A DNA stretch of 64,000 bases from contig CAWACW010000011.1 of the NCBI GenBank assembly GCA_963780635.1, positions 496,001-560,000 on the forward strand, written 5' to 3'. Both the position numbers and the translations under genes were made by a program. How positions within the stretch are numbered: position 1 is the stretch's first letter; each line of letters begins with the position of its first letter. The notes beneath the pieces are model-generated. The model made no database searches. It had not been told where the DNA came from and saw nothing but the letters and a program-made list of their open reading frames with translations. This stretch comes from DATEPR01 sp963780635 (lineage in GTDB: Bacteria > Actinomycetota > Actinomycetes > Mycobacteriales > Pseudonocardiaceae). Positions 1 through 9,841 of this stretch are shown in pieces.

Positions 1-830
1 TCGTCGGCTGGGCCGACCCGACGGCGAACAACGCGGCGCTGGGCCTCAACGCCACGCAGTGGCTGGCTCAGGGCGGCGCTGCCGCCACGGGTGTCAGCGT
101 GACGAACCCCGGCAACCAGAGTTCGACCATCGGCACCGCGGTCAGCCTGGCCGTGCACGCGACCGACTCGGCAGGCGGCACGCTGTCCTACACGGCCACG
201 GGCCTGCCCGCCGGCCTCATCATCAACCGGACCACCGGCGTCGTCACGGGCACTCCGACCACGGCGGGCACCAGCTCGGTCACGGTCACCGCGACCGACA
301 GCGGCGGCACGAGCGGCAGCACGGCGTTCACCTGGACGGTGAGGCAGCCCGGCGCGGGTTGCACGGCGGCTCAGCTGCTGGGCAACCCCGGCTTCGAGAA
401 CGGCAGCGCCCCGTGGTCGGCGACCACGGGCGTGATCTTCAGCAGCGCCAAGGAACCCGCACACACGGGCTCGTTCGTGGGGTGGCTGGACGGCCGCGGC
501 GTGACCACCACCGACACGTTGTCCCAGTCGGTGTCGATCCCGGCGACCTGCGTGACGGCGAACTTCTCGTTCTGGCTGCACATCGACACGGCGGAGCCGA
601 CGACCACGGCGTTCGACAAGTTCAGCGTGCAGGTGCTCAACAGTGCGGGCACCGTACTGTCCACACTGGCCACGTTCTCCAACCAGAACCCGGTGACCGG
701 TTACCTCCAGCACTCGTTCAGCCTGGCGAGCTTCATCGGTCAGACCGTGACCCTGAAGTTCACCGGGGCCGAGGACTTCGAGAAGCAGACGTCGTTCGTC
801 GTGGACGACACCGCACTCAACGTGTCCTGA
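1..830 (+). CDS. C-terminal part of a secreted multidomain protein (putative Ig plus jelly-roll domain)
   Basis: The frame is open from the first bases of the window, so the N-terminus lies outside it. What is visible is a short linker ending WLAQGG, then a putative Ig-like (He_PIG type) domain containing GLPAGLIINRTTGVVTGTPT, then a C-terminal beta-rich domain that starts after a Cys (GCTAAQLLGNPGFENG) and ends SFVVDDTALNVS. This Ig plus NPGFENG domain pair is a common tail on exported peptidases and glycoside hydrolases of actinomycetes, where it is thought to aid substrate or surface binding. The catalytic domain is missing, so the enzyme class cannot be called. Thr, Ser and Gly richness fits an extracellular protein. 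A perfect hairpin lies 9 bp after the stop. Confidence 0.7.
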   Translation, partial: VGWADPTANNAALGLNATQWLAQGGAAATGVSVTNPGNQSSTIGTAVSLAVHATDSAGGTLSYTATGLPAGLIINRTTGVVTGTPTTAGTSSVTVTATDSGGTSGSTAFTWTVRQPGAGCTAAQLLGNPGFENGSAPWSATTGVIFSSAKEPAHTGSFVGWLDGRGVTTTDTLSQSVSIPATCVTANFSFWLHIDTAEPTTTAFDKFSVQVLNSAGTVLSTLATFSNQNPVTGYLQHSFSLASFIGQTVTLKFTGAEDFEKQTSFVVDDTALNVS

Positions 831-839
831 ACCCAACCC

Positions 840-879
840 CGCCCACCCCTCGCACGTCCTGACGTGCGAGGGGTGGGCG
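840..879. terminator. Perfect 19-bp inverted repeat, probable terminator
   Basis: The arms 840-858 and 861-879 are perfectly complementary and separated by 2 nt, so the real loop is probably 4-6 nt. The GC-rich hairpin directly follows the stop codon at 830. There is no T-run, which is usual for actinobacterial intrinsic terminators. Confidence 0.75.
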
Positions 880-898
880 CGTGCGGGAGGGTGGCGGC

Positions 899-1291
899 AT
901 GGTGATCAACCGGCGAACGTTCCTGGTCGCGAGCGGTGCCGGGGCGACAGCGGCGGTGGCGGCCTGCACGACGCGGGGCAGCGCAGCGCCCGCCGCGTCC
1001 GTGTCGACGCCGGCCACGACGGCTCCCGCGACGACCACCACCGGGCCGACGCCGATCGACTACCCGGCCTGGCCCGCAGGCTCGGCGGACGGCTGCTCAG
1101 CTGTCGCGGACGTACCTGGACACGATGCGGTACTTCGCCGGTTACGCGAGCGAGTCGATGGCGACGTGCCAGGCGCGCATGACGGGGCGCAGGCCTACTA
1201 CGGCGCGAACCTGCCGAGGCTGCGCACGGTGGCGGCGCGCTACGACCCGGACCGCGTCTTCACGTTCGCGCAGGCGATCAACCGGACCTGA
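899..1291 (+). pseudogene. Remnant of a Tat-exported berberine-bridge-type FAD oxidase
   Basis: The start at 899 has a GGGAGG ribosome site. The N-terminus reads as a Tat/lipoprotein signal, NRRTFLV followed by a hydrophobic run and the lipobox-like AVAAC, then a Thr/Ala/Pro linker. The FAD-binding domain expected next (several hundred residues) is absent. Instead there are two pieces of a BBE-family C-terminus: YLDTMRYFAGYASES in the +3 frame near 1110-1165, then AYYGANLPRLRTVAARYDP and VFTFAQAI in the +2 frame up to the stop at 1291. The parts are in different frames and their connecting sequence is gone, so the gene has suffered at least two deletions and a frameshift. The intact family oxidises alcohols or sugars with covalently bound FAD. 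Inference: a dead gene. Confidence 0.7.
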
Positions 1292-1772
1292 CATCGCGAT
1301 GGCGTGCACTCACCCAGTGAACGGCGAAGTGCCGGAGCGTTTCCGCGGTCCATTGCGCACGAAGCTCCACTCCGCGGCAGACCATGATGTTCCCGGGCCG
1401 GTGAATCGGCAGGCGACCGTGCAGAATGTCGACCGTGAAGGTGTTCGCTTGCCAGCAGAACAAGAAAAAGTGGTACATGAACGCGAGCGTGCGGTCACCA
1501 TTCCGGTCGGAGACGATCACCGGCCCGTCCGATTGGATCGGTGCCCGGTAGGTCGCGACGGAGGTGCCGTCCGCGTGGGTGAACACCCCCGACACGATCC
1601 CAGGCGGTAATGGCATTGGCAGGCGCGGCACGTAGTCCCGTCCCCTCGGTAGCCGATTCGCTCCAGGCAATACTGAGCCTTGGGAAACCACATCCGGGAT
1701 CCCGACGACACCGAGAGCTGCTAACCCAGCAACTGTTCGGCTCGCGGCCTCCAGGCACGCCGGCTGCGGCAT
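1278..1772 (-). CDS. Hypothetical protein, possibly a gene fragment
   Basis: An open frame of about 164 codons. I chose the ATG at 1772, but an ATG at 1616 is also possible. The C-terminal half, from about DYVPRLPMPLPPG onward, has actinobacterial third-position G/C preference, includes an aromatic stretch FMYHFFLFCW, and contains no motif I recognise. The N-terminal half has weaker coding character. It converges on the BBE remnant and overlaps its last 14 bases. The surrounding region shows decay, so this may be a degenerate gene or a chance frame. Confidence 0.3.
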   Translation of the reverse strand: MPQPACLEAASRTVAGLAALGVVGIPDVVSQGSVLPGANRLPRGRDYVPRLPMPLPPGIVSGVFTHADGTSVATYRAPIQSDGPVIVSDRNGDRTLAFMYHFFLFCWQANTFTVDILHGRLPIHRPGNIMVCRGVELRAQWTAETLRHFAVHWVSARHRDVRSG

Positions 1773-1941
1773 TGTCGTCGGCCCCGATACGACAGAGGCA
1801 CCGGGACCTCCTGCGTCTTGCGGCCGGCGCACCTGGACGCCGCTGCCTGATCGAACGCCATCGTGTCGGCAGCTCCACACCGGCGGCCGCCGAAATCTCG
1901 CCCGAGCCCGCCGATCGCCGGGCCGGGCCTCGCGGCCTCGG

Positions 1942-3132
1942 TCAGCCGATCCTGAGCTCGGTCACCTGTTCCCTGGTGAACTCGCGCATGGCCGCGCGCA
2001 CCGACGCCCGCGTCACACCGCTGGGCAGGTCACCGATCACCAGCTCCGCCACGTCGATCCCCATCGCGGCGACGCCCGTCCCGATGTCCCGCGTGAACAC
2101 CCCGGCCCGATCACCGCCGGCCGCGGCGAAAGCCGTGCCAAGATCGTCCACAACGGACAAAGCCAGCACCGGACCGGCCACGTCCGCGCGCGATGACCGC
2201 ACCACGGTCGGCGCCACCCGGGCCCCCGTGCTCGTCCCGCCCGTCAGCACCTCGCCCGCCGACGCGACCCACGCGACCACCCGTGCGGCAGCCGCCTCGT
2301 CCAGCAGTGGCCCCACGTCGACGGCCGGGTCGTGTGGATCTCCGGTGCGCACCGACCGCACCGCCTCGACCAGCAGTGACTCGAACCGTTGCGCCACTGC
2401 CGCGTGCACGATCACCCGGCGTGCCGCGAACGTCACCAGCCGCGACACCGCCACCGGCAGGTCCGCGTCCGGGCACACCACGGCGGCAACCGCGGGTGGC
2501 GCCGCGACCGCGATCACCGGCAGTCCGACATCGGTGAGCACGCCCGGTACCACGGAGAACATCCCGGCAGGCAGGTTCGTCTCCGCCAGGATCTCGCCCA
2601 GCGACAGCGCGGTCATCGGCGTCGTCACAGCGGGTGCGACCACGACCGGCGCACCCACGGCCAGCGCTGCCGCCACCCGCGTGGCCAGCACGGATACCGG
2701 ACACCCGGCTACCGCCCGCAGCAGCACCGGCCCGCGTGGCCGCCGCCGGACCAGGACAGGGCCGAGCTGGTGCACCTCCCACTGCTCGGCCTCGGCCGCC
2801 GCGAACCGGAACGCGGCCACCGCATCCGCCACCTCGTCGTGTGCCTGGCGCAGCGGGGTGCCGTTCTCCGCGGTCACCGTCTCGGCGAGCTCCTCGGCCC
2901 GGCCCGCGACCAGCGTCGCCACCCGCGCCAGCACTGCGGCGGACGTCACCGGCGTGACCGACATCGCTGCCTCGACCGCCCGCGTGACCTGGCCGTGCGA
3001 CGGCACCACCACGTCGGCGATCTCGGTGCCGTCGTAGGGGTGGTGCACTGTCGATGTGCGCTCGCCCTGCTCGGGGCTACCGGCGATCCAGCACGGTCGG
3101 GGGCGCACCTGCATGGCGTCCAGCTCGGTCAC
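1942..3132 (-). CDS. Aldehyde dehydrogenase-like protein lacking the catalytic cysteine
   Basis: About 396 residues with an ALDH fold: N-terminal HHPYDGTEIADVVVPSH, a helical region ending ENGTPLRQAHDEV, a Rossmann-like core (GPVLLRAVAGCPVSV), and the family-like string ARRVIVHAAVAQRFESLLVEA. Family members normally have about 480 residues, a Glu in ELGG and a nucleophilic Cys in a G-Q-x-C context. Here the stretch that should carry the Cys is shortened (VSRLVTFAARRVIVH follows the PDADL strand directly) and the ELGG Glu is absent. Inference: a non-catalytic relative. The start is uncertain: GTG at 3132 gives VTELDAMQ, ATG at 3114 gives MQVRPRP. It is transcribed divergently from guaA, about 94 bp away. 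Confidence 0.75.
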   Translation of the reverse strand: MTELDAMQVRPRPCWIAGSPEQGERTSTVHHPYDGTEIADVVVPSHGQVTRAVEAAMSVTPVTSAAVLARVATLVAGRAEELAETVTAENGTPLRQAHDEVADAVAAFRFAAAEAEQWEVHQLGPVLVRRRPRGPVLLRAVAGCPVSVLATRVAAALAVGAPVVVAPAVTTPMTALSLGEILAETNLPAGMFSVVPGVLTDVGLPVIAVAAPPAVAAVVCPDADLPVAVSRLVTFAARRVIVHAAVAQRFESLLVEAVRSVRTGDPHDPAVDVGPLLDEAAAARVVAWVASAGEVLTGGTSTGARVAPTVVRSSRADVAGPVLALSVVDDLGTAFAAAGGDRAGVFTRDIGTGVAAMGIDVAELVIGDLPSGVTRASVRAAMREFTREQVTELRIG

Positions 3133-3226
3133 CTCGAGCACGCTATCGGTGCCCGCCAGGGCACGCAGTCCCGACCACCGCTGACCTGCCGGTACCATTT
3201 TCCACAAGGAAACCACGAGGAGAACC

Positions 3227-4816
<1,590 letters not shown>

Positions 4817-4887
4817 GCCAGTGGCGCGTCCAGTAACCCTGAACGGGTGATTCCGGCCCCAGACGGACACCTCGCGGCGTTGTCGTC

Positions 4888-4917
4888 GGCCCAGGTACCA
4901 CAAGAGGTACCTGGGCC
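4888..4917. terminator. 12-bp perfect hairpin between convergent genes
   Basis: The arms 4888-4899 and 4906-4917 pair perfectly around the 6-nt loop ACAAGA. It lies between guaA (+) and the small membrane gene ending at 4968 (-), so it probably terminates both. Confidence 0.8.
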
Positions 4918-4967
4918 TCCTCGCCTTGCGATGCGCACCTGGAACCGGAATTCCACCGGCATGGTTA

Positions 4968-5195
4968 CTAGCGCCGCCTGCGGCCGGGCCGCATGGAGGC
5001 ACCGAGCAGCATCAGTCCGACCAGCAGCGCGCCACCGGCGATCACCCACCGGGGGTCGGCCGAGCCGAGATCCCAGCGGCCATCGCTGAGCGCGTAGCCC
5101 GCGACCAGCAGGGTCAGCACGCCCACGATCAGGTTCACCGGGTCGGGGAAGCGGTGCCGCCGTTGCTGCTCGACCTCGGTCTCGTACTCAGCCAT
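4968..5195 (-). CDS. Small two-helix membrane protein
   Basis: 75 residues. An acidic N-terminus (MAEYETEVEQQ) is followed by two hydrophobic segments, NLIVGVLTLLVAGYALS and WVIAGGALLVGLMLLGA, with a basic RPGRRRR tail that should stay in the cytoplasm. Its ATG overlaps the last 8 bases of the upstream PspC-protein gene (stop inside ATGGCTGA), so the two are very likely translationally coupled and function together at the membrane. No family recognised with certainty. Confidence 0.8.
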   Translation of the reverse strand: MAEYETEVEQQRRHRFPDPVNLIVGVLTLLVAGYALSDGRWDLGSADPRWVIAGGALLVGLMLLGASMRPGRRRR

Positions 5196-6447
5196 TGTTG
5201 ATCACCCTCACGTCACCGGGACCGTCCTGGACGTCCAGCACGATCGTCAGACCGTTGTCCGGGGCACCCCGCTGGCTGCCGTGCGCGCTCAGTTGCGGCC
5301 CGGACTCCCGCTGGCCGAGGCAGTCGACGTCACCGACGGCCGCCGAGCAGGTCGCCTCGACCGTGGCGTCCGCGGGCACGTGCACCGTCAGGTCGCCGAC
5401 GCTGAGCCGCACCTGGGTGTGCACGGTGCCGGTCTTCGGCAGCGCGGTCAGGTCCAGGTCCATGTCGCCCACCGATCGCTGGTACACCGGCTGCACGTCG
5501 GCCAGGGTGATCGGCCGGAAGCTCGCGTCGCCTGATCCGCGCCAGCCGTCGTAGTGCGTCTCGGTCAGCGCGAAACCGGACGCCGCCAGCACCACGGCCA
5601 GCAGGATCAGCCCCCGGCCCGAGTGCGTGAACGCCCCGAACAGCAGCCCGACGCCGGTGATGGCGGCCAGGATCGCCGCGATGTGCGGCGGGGTCAGCCA
5701 GCTGTCGCTGCCGGACAGACCCACCAGCGTGGCACCGGTGACCAGCACCAGGCCGAACGTGGCCAGGCCGACCCGCGACTTGCGCCTGCGCACCGTCGGT
5801 ACCGGCACGGTCGGCTGCTGCTCGACCGTGGGCGTCGGCTCAGGCAGGTCCCAGGCGAACGGAGCCGCCCCCAGCGGGTCCCACGCGGGCGGTTCGGTGC
5901 GCTCGGTCGGCATCGCGTCCTGCGGACGCGCGTCCTCGACCGGCCCGGTTCCGGTGCTGTCGTTCATCGTGGCCCCTTCGGCCGTTGTGGTCGGGGCAGG
6001 ACCGTCGACGTGACCGATGTCCCCCCGGTACTTGTGCAGCAGATACAGCCCGGCCGCCAGCACGAGGACCCCCGCGATCGTGCTGTAGTGGCCACCGAAG
6101 ACGAAGTTGGTCGCCGGGATCAGCAGGATCAGCAGCACCACCGTCAGCCCCCGGGACGTGCTGCTGTGTCCCCGCCCGAACAGCGACTCGACGGGGGAGA
6201 CCTCGTCCTCCTCGGCGGCCAGGAACAGCCAGCCGAGCAGGTAGAACAGCACCCCCGCGCCCCCGTAGACGGCGCTGATCACCAACGCGACCCGCACGAT
6301 GATCGGATCGATGGCGTAGCGCCTGCCGATACCGGCGGCGACGCCGGCCACGACGCGCCCGGTGCGCGGACGGCGCGGCCGGGTCGCCCAGAAGTCCTTC
6401 ACCATGTCCTCGACGCCTGCGGTCGAGGTCCCCTCTGTCCCACTCAC
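5188..6447 (-). CDS. PspC-domain membrane protein with a LiaF-like C-terminal domain
   Basis: About 419 residues from the GTG at 6447; an ATG at 6405 or 6459 is possible. The N-terminal PspC domain has RVVAGVAAGIGRRYAIDP and VLFYLLGWLFLA. Three or more further membrane helices follow, separated by a Pro/Thr-rich cytoplasmic stretch. The C-terminal ~120 residues contain repeated GDMDLDL / GDLTVHVP / GDVDCLGQ strands, the beta-sheet pattern of LiaF and related envelope-stress proteins. PspC/LiaF proteins sense or moderate membrane stress and act on a partner kinase. The gene lies back to back with a PspC-containing histidine kinase, which supports such a pairing. Confidence 0.85.
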   Translation of the reverse strand: MSGTEGTSTAGVEDMVKDFWATRPRRPRTGRVVAGVAAGIGRRYAIDPIIVRVALVISAVYGGAGVLFYLLGWLFLAAEEDEVSPVESLFGRGHSSTSRGLTVVLLILLIPATNFVFGGHYSTIAGVLVLAAGLYLLHKYRGDIGHVDGPAPTTTAEGATMNDSTGTGPVEDARPQDAMPTERTEPPAWDPLGAAPFAWDLPEPTPTVEQQPTVPVPTVRRRKSRVGLATFGLVLVTGATLVGLSGSDSWLTPPHIAAILAAITGVGLLFGAFTHSGRGLILLAVVLAASGFALTETHYDGWRGSGDASFRPITLADVQPVYQRSVGDMDLDLTALPKTGTVHTQVRLSVGDLTVHVPADATVEATCSAAVGDVDCLGQRESGPQLSAHGSQRGAPDNGLTIVLDVQDGPGDVRVINNG

Positions 6448-6566
6448 GTACCAGAGCATCGCCCGGGGGACCGTGTCCGGACATCCGGGACGCCCCGGAG
6501 GTGTCCCCGACATCGGTCCGGGCCATCCCGGATGATTCCGGCGCCCGCCCGTGTGACCCTGTAGGG

Positions 6567-7853
6567 GTGAGCGAATCGAAGGTGCCCGCCGGGCGGTGGC
6601 GGCCGACGAGGCTGGTCGCCCGCCCGGACGACACCCCGATCATGCGCCGCCACCGGGACGGCCGGGTGGTCGGCGGCGTGGCCAGCGGCCTGGCCGAGCA
6701 CCTCGGCCTCAACGTGCTGTGGGTGCGCGCCGCGTTCGCGCTGCTCGCCGCCTGTGCCGGGGCTGGGCTGGTCGCGTACGCGATGCTCTGGGTGTTCGTG
6801 CCGCAGGAGAGCAGCGCCGCCGCCGAGGCGCGGCCGTCGCAGAAGGAGCGGCAGCAGGCGTTCGGCCTGATCGCGCTGGGCATCAGCCTGGCGGTGGCGG
6901 TCGGCTCACTGTCCGGGGCGATCAGCACCTGGGTCGCCGTGCCCGCCGGTGTCGCCCTGGTCGGCGCAGCCGTGGTGTGGCGGGAGGCCGACTCGGCGCA
7001 GCGCCGCCGCTGGATGAGCGGCGCCCGATCCGGCATGTTCGGCGGCGGTGGCTGGACGGCCGTCACCCGCGTGCTCACCGGGGCCGTGCTGGTCGCCGTC
7101 GGCATCGGCGTCGTGCTGATCCGCAGCACCAGCTTCGGCCAGGTCCAGTTCGCGCTGGCCGCGGTGCTCGCGACCCTGGTCGGGGTCGCCGTGCTGACCG
7201 TGCCGTGGTGGCTGCGGCTGGTCCGCGACCTCGGCGACGAGCGGCGCGCCAGGATCCGCACCGAGGAGCGCGCCGAGATCGCCGCTCACCTGCACGACTC
7301 CGTGTTGCAGACCCTCGCGCTCATCCAGAAGCAGCCCGAGGCGTCCCGCGAGGTGCTCCGCCTGGCCCGCGGCCAGGAGCGGCAGCTGCGTGGCTGGCTC
7401 TACGGCCCGGACGGCTACGGCGGCAAGACCGGCGTGCCCGGCCCGAGCACGCTGTCGCAGGCCGTCGCGGAGGCGTGCGGCGAGATCGAGGACACCTTCG
7501 CGATCTCGGTCCGGCCGGTCGTGGTCGGCGACTGCCCGATGGACAAGGACGTCGCCGCGCTGGTCCAGGCCACCCGGGAGGCCACGGTGAACGCGGCCAA
7601 GCACTCGGGCGCCGACGAGATCAGCGTGTACGCCGAGGTCGAGCCCGATAGCGTCACGGTGTTCGTGCGTGACCGGGGCAAGGGCTTCGACCCGGACGCC
7701 GTGTCCACCGACCGGCACGGGCTGGCCGACTCGATCCGGGGCAGGATGGACCGGCACGGTGGTTCGGTGAAGCTGAAGACCACGATCGGCGAGGGCACCG
7801 AGGTCCAGCTGATGATGCCGAGGGCCACCGCAAGCGTGAAGGGCGGCAACTGA
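6567..7853 (+). CDS. PspC-domain sensor histidine kinase
   Basis: About 428 residues from GTG 6567. The N-terminal PspC domain (RDGRVVGGVASGLAEHLGL) is followed by about five membrane helices, then a NarL/DesK-type kinase core. The dimerisation box is EIAAHLHDSVLQTLALIQ with the phosphoacceptor His. The ATPase has an N-box (REATVNAAKHSG) and a G1 box (DRGKGFDPDAV). Its stop overlaps the ATG of the response regulator (ATGA at 7851-7854 region), a classic coupled two-component pair. The divergent PspC/LiaF-like gene is the likely sensory partner. Inference: envelope-stress signalling. Confidence 0.92.
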   Translation: MSESKVPAGRWRPTRLVARPDDTPIMRRHRDGRVVGGVASGLAEHLGLNVLWVRAAFALLAACAGAGLVAYAMLWVFVPQESSAAAEARPSQKERQQAFGLIALGISLAVAVGSLSGAISTWVAVPAGVALVGAAVVWREADSAQRRRWMSGARSGMFGGGGWTAVTRVLTGAVLVAVGIGVVLIRSTSFGQVQFALAAVLATLVGVAVLTVPWWLRLVRDLGDERRARIRTEERAEIAAHLHDSVLQTLALIQKQPEASREVLRLARGQERQLRGWLYGPDGYGGKTGVPGPSTLSQAVAEACGEIEDTFAISVRPVVVGDCPMDKDVAALVQATREATVNAAKHSGADEISVYAEVEPDSVTVFVRDRGKGFDPDAVSTDRHGLADSIRGRMDRHGGSVKLKTTIGEGTEVQLMMPRATASVKGGN

Positions 7854-8515
7854 TGGCGGACAAGCAACCGGTCCGGGTCTACCTGGTCGACGACCACGCG
7901 CTGTTCCGCGCGGGCGTGCGCGCTGAGCTGGCGAACCTGACCGACGACGTCGACCTGGTCGGCGAGGCAGGCTCGGTGGCCGAAGCCGTGGTCGGCATCG
8001 GCCATGTGCGGCCGGACGTGGTGCTGCTCGACGTGCACATGCCCGACGGCGGCGGCGCCGAGGTGCTGCGCCGGATCCGCCCCGAGCTGCCGGACGTGGT
8101 GTTCCTCGCGCTGTCGGTGTCGGACGCGGCGGAGGACGTCATCGCCGTGATCCGGGCCGGTGCCCGGGGCTACGTGACGAAGACGATCTCCAGCCGCGAC
8201 CTGGTCACCGCGATCAGCCGGGTGGCGGCGGGCGATCCGGTGTTCTCGCCCCGGCTGGCCGGCTTCGTGCTGGACGCGTTCGCCGACCGCCCGGGCGCGG
8301 CCCCGATCAGCGACCCCGAACTGGACCTGCTGACGCCCCGCGAGCGGGACGTGCTGCGGCTGCTGGCCCGTGGGTACGCCTACAAGGAGATCGCGGCCGA
8401 GCTGTTCATCTCCGTGAAGACCGTGGAGACCCACGTGTCCAGCGTGCTGCGCAAGACCCAGCTGTCCAACCGCTACGAGCTGTCCCGCTGGGCCACCGAC
8501 CGCAGGCTCGTCTAG
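7853..8515 (+). CDS. NarL/LuxR-family response regulator
   Basis: 220 residues. The receiver domain has the acidic pocket (VYLVDDHALF), the phosphoacceptor Asp in VVLLDVHMP, and the Lys in RGYVTKTIS. The C-terminal LuxR-type helix-turn-helix starts LTPRERDVLRLLARG and includes EIAAELFISVKTVETHVSS. The start codon overlaps the kinase stop, so kinase and regulator are made together. Likely targets, inferred from context, are the divergent membrane genes at 4968-6447 and its own operon. Confidence 0.95.
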   Translation: MADKQPVRVYLVDDHALFRAGVRAELANLTDDVDLVGEAGSVAEAVVGIGHVRPDVVLLDVHMPDGGGAEVLRRIRPELPDVVFLALSVSDAAEDVIAVIRAGARGYVTKTISSRDLVTAISRVAAGDPVFSPRLAGFVLDAFADRPGAAPISDPELDLLTPRERDVLRLLARGYAYKEIAAELFISVKTVETHVSSVLRKTQLSNRYELSRWATDRRLV

Positions 8516-8551
8516 ACCGGTTCCGGTGCCGATTCCTGTGCGGACGCCGAC

Positions 8552-8578
8552 GGCGTGCCGGGGGTGACCCGGCACGCC
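8552..8578. terminator. 11-bp hairpin between convergent genes
   Basis: The arms 8552-8562 and 8568-8578 pair perfectly around GGTGA. The hairpin lies between the response regulator (+) and the small membrane gene (-). Confidence 0.8.
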
Positions 8579-8596
8579 TGCTCGTTTGCGGTCCCC

Positions 8597-8881
8597 TCAG
8601 ACCACTTCGTCGACCCTGCCCGGCCGGTCGAACCCGGCTAACCGGTTGACCCTGTCCAGCTGGTCGACCCTGTCCAGCCGGTCGACGTGCGACCGAGCCC
8701 GCCGCGCGACGTAGACCAGGCCGTTGATCACCGTGATGACCGCTCCGACCAGCGTCAGCCCCATCGCGAGCACCGCCGGTCCGCCGGGCCGAACCTGGGT
8801 CAGCACCACCATGAACGCCCACAACTGGGCCATCGTGAACGACAGGATCAGGACGGTGAGGTAGAACTCCCTGCGATACAT
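8597..8881 (-). CDS. Small membrane protein with a charged repeat tail
   Basis: 94 residues. Two membrane helices (YLTVLILSFTMAQLWAFMVV and the segment AMGLTLVGAVITVINGLVYV) are followed by RRARSH and a tail of near-regular three-residue repeats, RVD-RLD-RVD-QLD-RVN-RLA. Alternating Arg and Asp suggest a salt-bridged helix. The ATG at 8881 has a good GAAGGAG site. Family not recognised. Confidence 0.75.
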   Translation of the reverse strand: MYRREFYLTVLILSFTMAQLWAFMVVLTQVRPGGPAVLAMGLTLVGAVITVINGLVYVARRARSHVDRLDRVDQLDRVNRLAGFDRPGRVDEVV

Positions 8882-8966
8882 GGCTTCCGCTCCTTCTGGT
8901 GGGAACGGTCCTAGCTTGGCTCGGTCGGCGCAGCGGAGTTGCGTCAGATGACACAGAAGCCAGTGA

Positions 8967-9626
8967 TCAGCTGGCCAGCCGCCGAAGTCCTGGTAAGTCG
9001 AGAATCGTCACATGGCCGCGGCGGGTGCTGACCAACCCGCGCGCACGGAGATCGCGCAGTGCCCTGGCGACCGACTCGCGGGATGTCGCCGCAGCCGCTG
9101 CCAGTTCCTGCTGACCGGTCCACAGCGTGATCTCCACGGTGTCCCCGCTGGGCGTGCCCTGGCTGACCGCGAGTTCGAGCAGCAGCGCCGCGATCCGCTG
9201 CGCGGTGTGCCCGCCGCCGAACTCGGCCCACTGGCGGCCGGACTCGCGTAGCCGGTCGGTGATCACGCTCAGCAGCACCCACGCGATCCGCGGCTCGGTC
9301 TGGCATAACTCGGCGAACCGCTCGCCCGTGATGGTCAGGGCCAGCACGTCGTCCAGCGACGTGACCGTGGCCGACCGCGGCCGAGCGTCCACCGCGGCCA
9401 TCTCGCCGAGCACGTCGCCAGGCCCACGCACCCCGGCCACGATCTCCCGCCCGTCCATGGCCACGCGGGTGACCCGCACGTGCCCGGACAGCAGTACCAG
9501 CACGTGATGGGTGCGGTCGCCCTGGTGGCAGAGCACCGACCCGGTCGGAAAACCACGTCGCGTACCGGCACCGGTCAGCGTCGAACGCTCACCCGGCGCC
9601 AGTCGTTCCAGGAAGCTCTCCGCCAT
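8967..9626 (-). CDS. Crp/Fnr-family transcriptional regulator
   Basis: 219 residues from ATG 9626. The N-terminal cyclic-nucleotide-type beta-barrel has GSVLCHQGDRTHHVLVLLSG and VRGPGDVLGEMAAVD, and a phosphate-cassette-like RPRSATVTS. The C-terminal winged helix contains QELAAAAATSRESVARALRDL as recognition region. No Cys cluster, so it is not an Fe-S Fnr sensor. Ligand and regulon cannot be deduced; no obvious target lies next to it. Confidence 0.92.
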   Translation of the reverse strand: MAESFLERLAPGERSTLTGAGTRRGFPTGSVLCHQGDRTHHVLVLLSGHVRVTRVAMDGREIVAGVRGPGDVLGEMAAVDARPRSATVTSLDDVLALTITGERFAELCQTEPRIAWVLLSVITDRLRESGRQWAEFGGGHTAQRIAALLLELAVSQGTPSGDTVEITLWTGQQELAAAAATSRESVARALRDLRARGLVSTRRGHVTILDLPGLRRLAS

Positions 9627-9667
9627 GTATTCAAGGCTGCACCGGGGTGAGGTGCCAAAACAAGCCC

Positions 9668-9841
9668 TCAGCGCGTGACGAAACCCGCCCACGCCTTGGC
9701 AGGCAACACCAATACGCGACCCTGCGGGTTCTTCGAGTCCCGCACCCGCACAACAGCACAGGTCAAGGCGACTTCCACACAGTTGGAGTTGGTGCCGTTG
9801 CTGCTACGGCTGCTCTTGCGCCAGACGGGGGCGACAGACAT
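9668..9841 (-). CDS. DUF397 protein
   Basis: 57 residues, read from the minus strand: it begins MSVAPVWRKSSRSS and continues with NCVEVA, VRVRDSKNPQG and the C-terminal WAGFV that define DUF397. It overlaps the 3' end of the XRE regulator gene by 38 bp in another frame. DUF397 proteins are small partners encoded beside DUF5753-type XRE regulators in actinomycetes and are thought to work with them in developmental or antibiotic control; some pairs behave like antitoxin-like modules. Confidence 0.9.
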   Translation of the reverse strand: MSVAPVWRKSSRSSNGTNSNCVEVALTCAVVRVRDSKNPQGRVLVLPAKAWAGFVTR

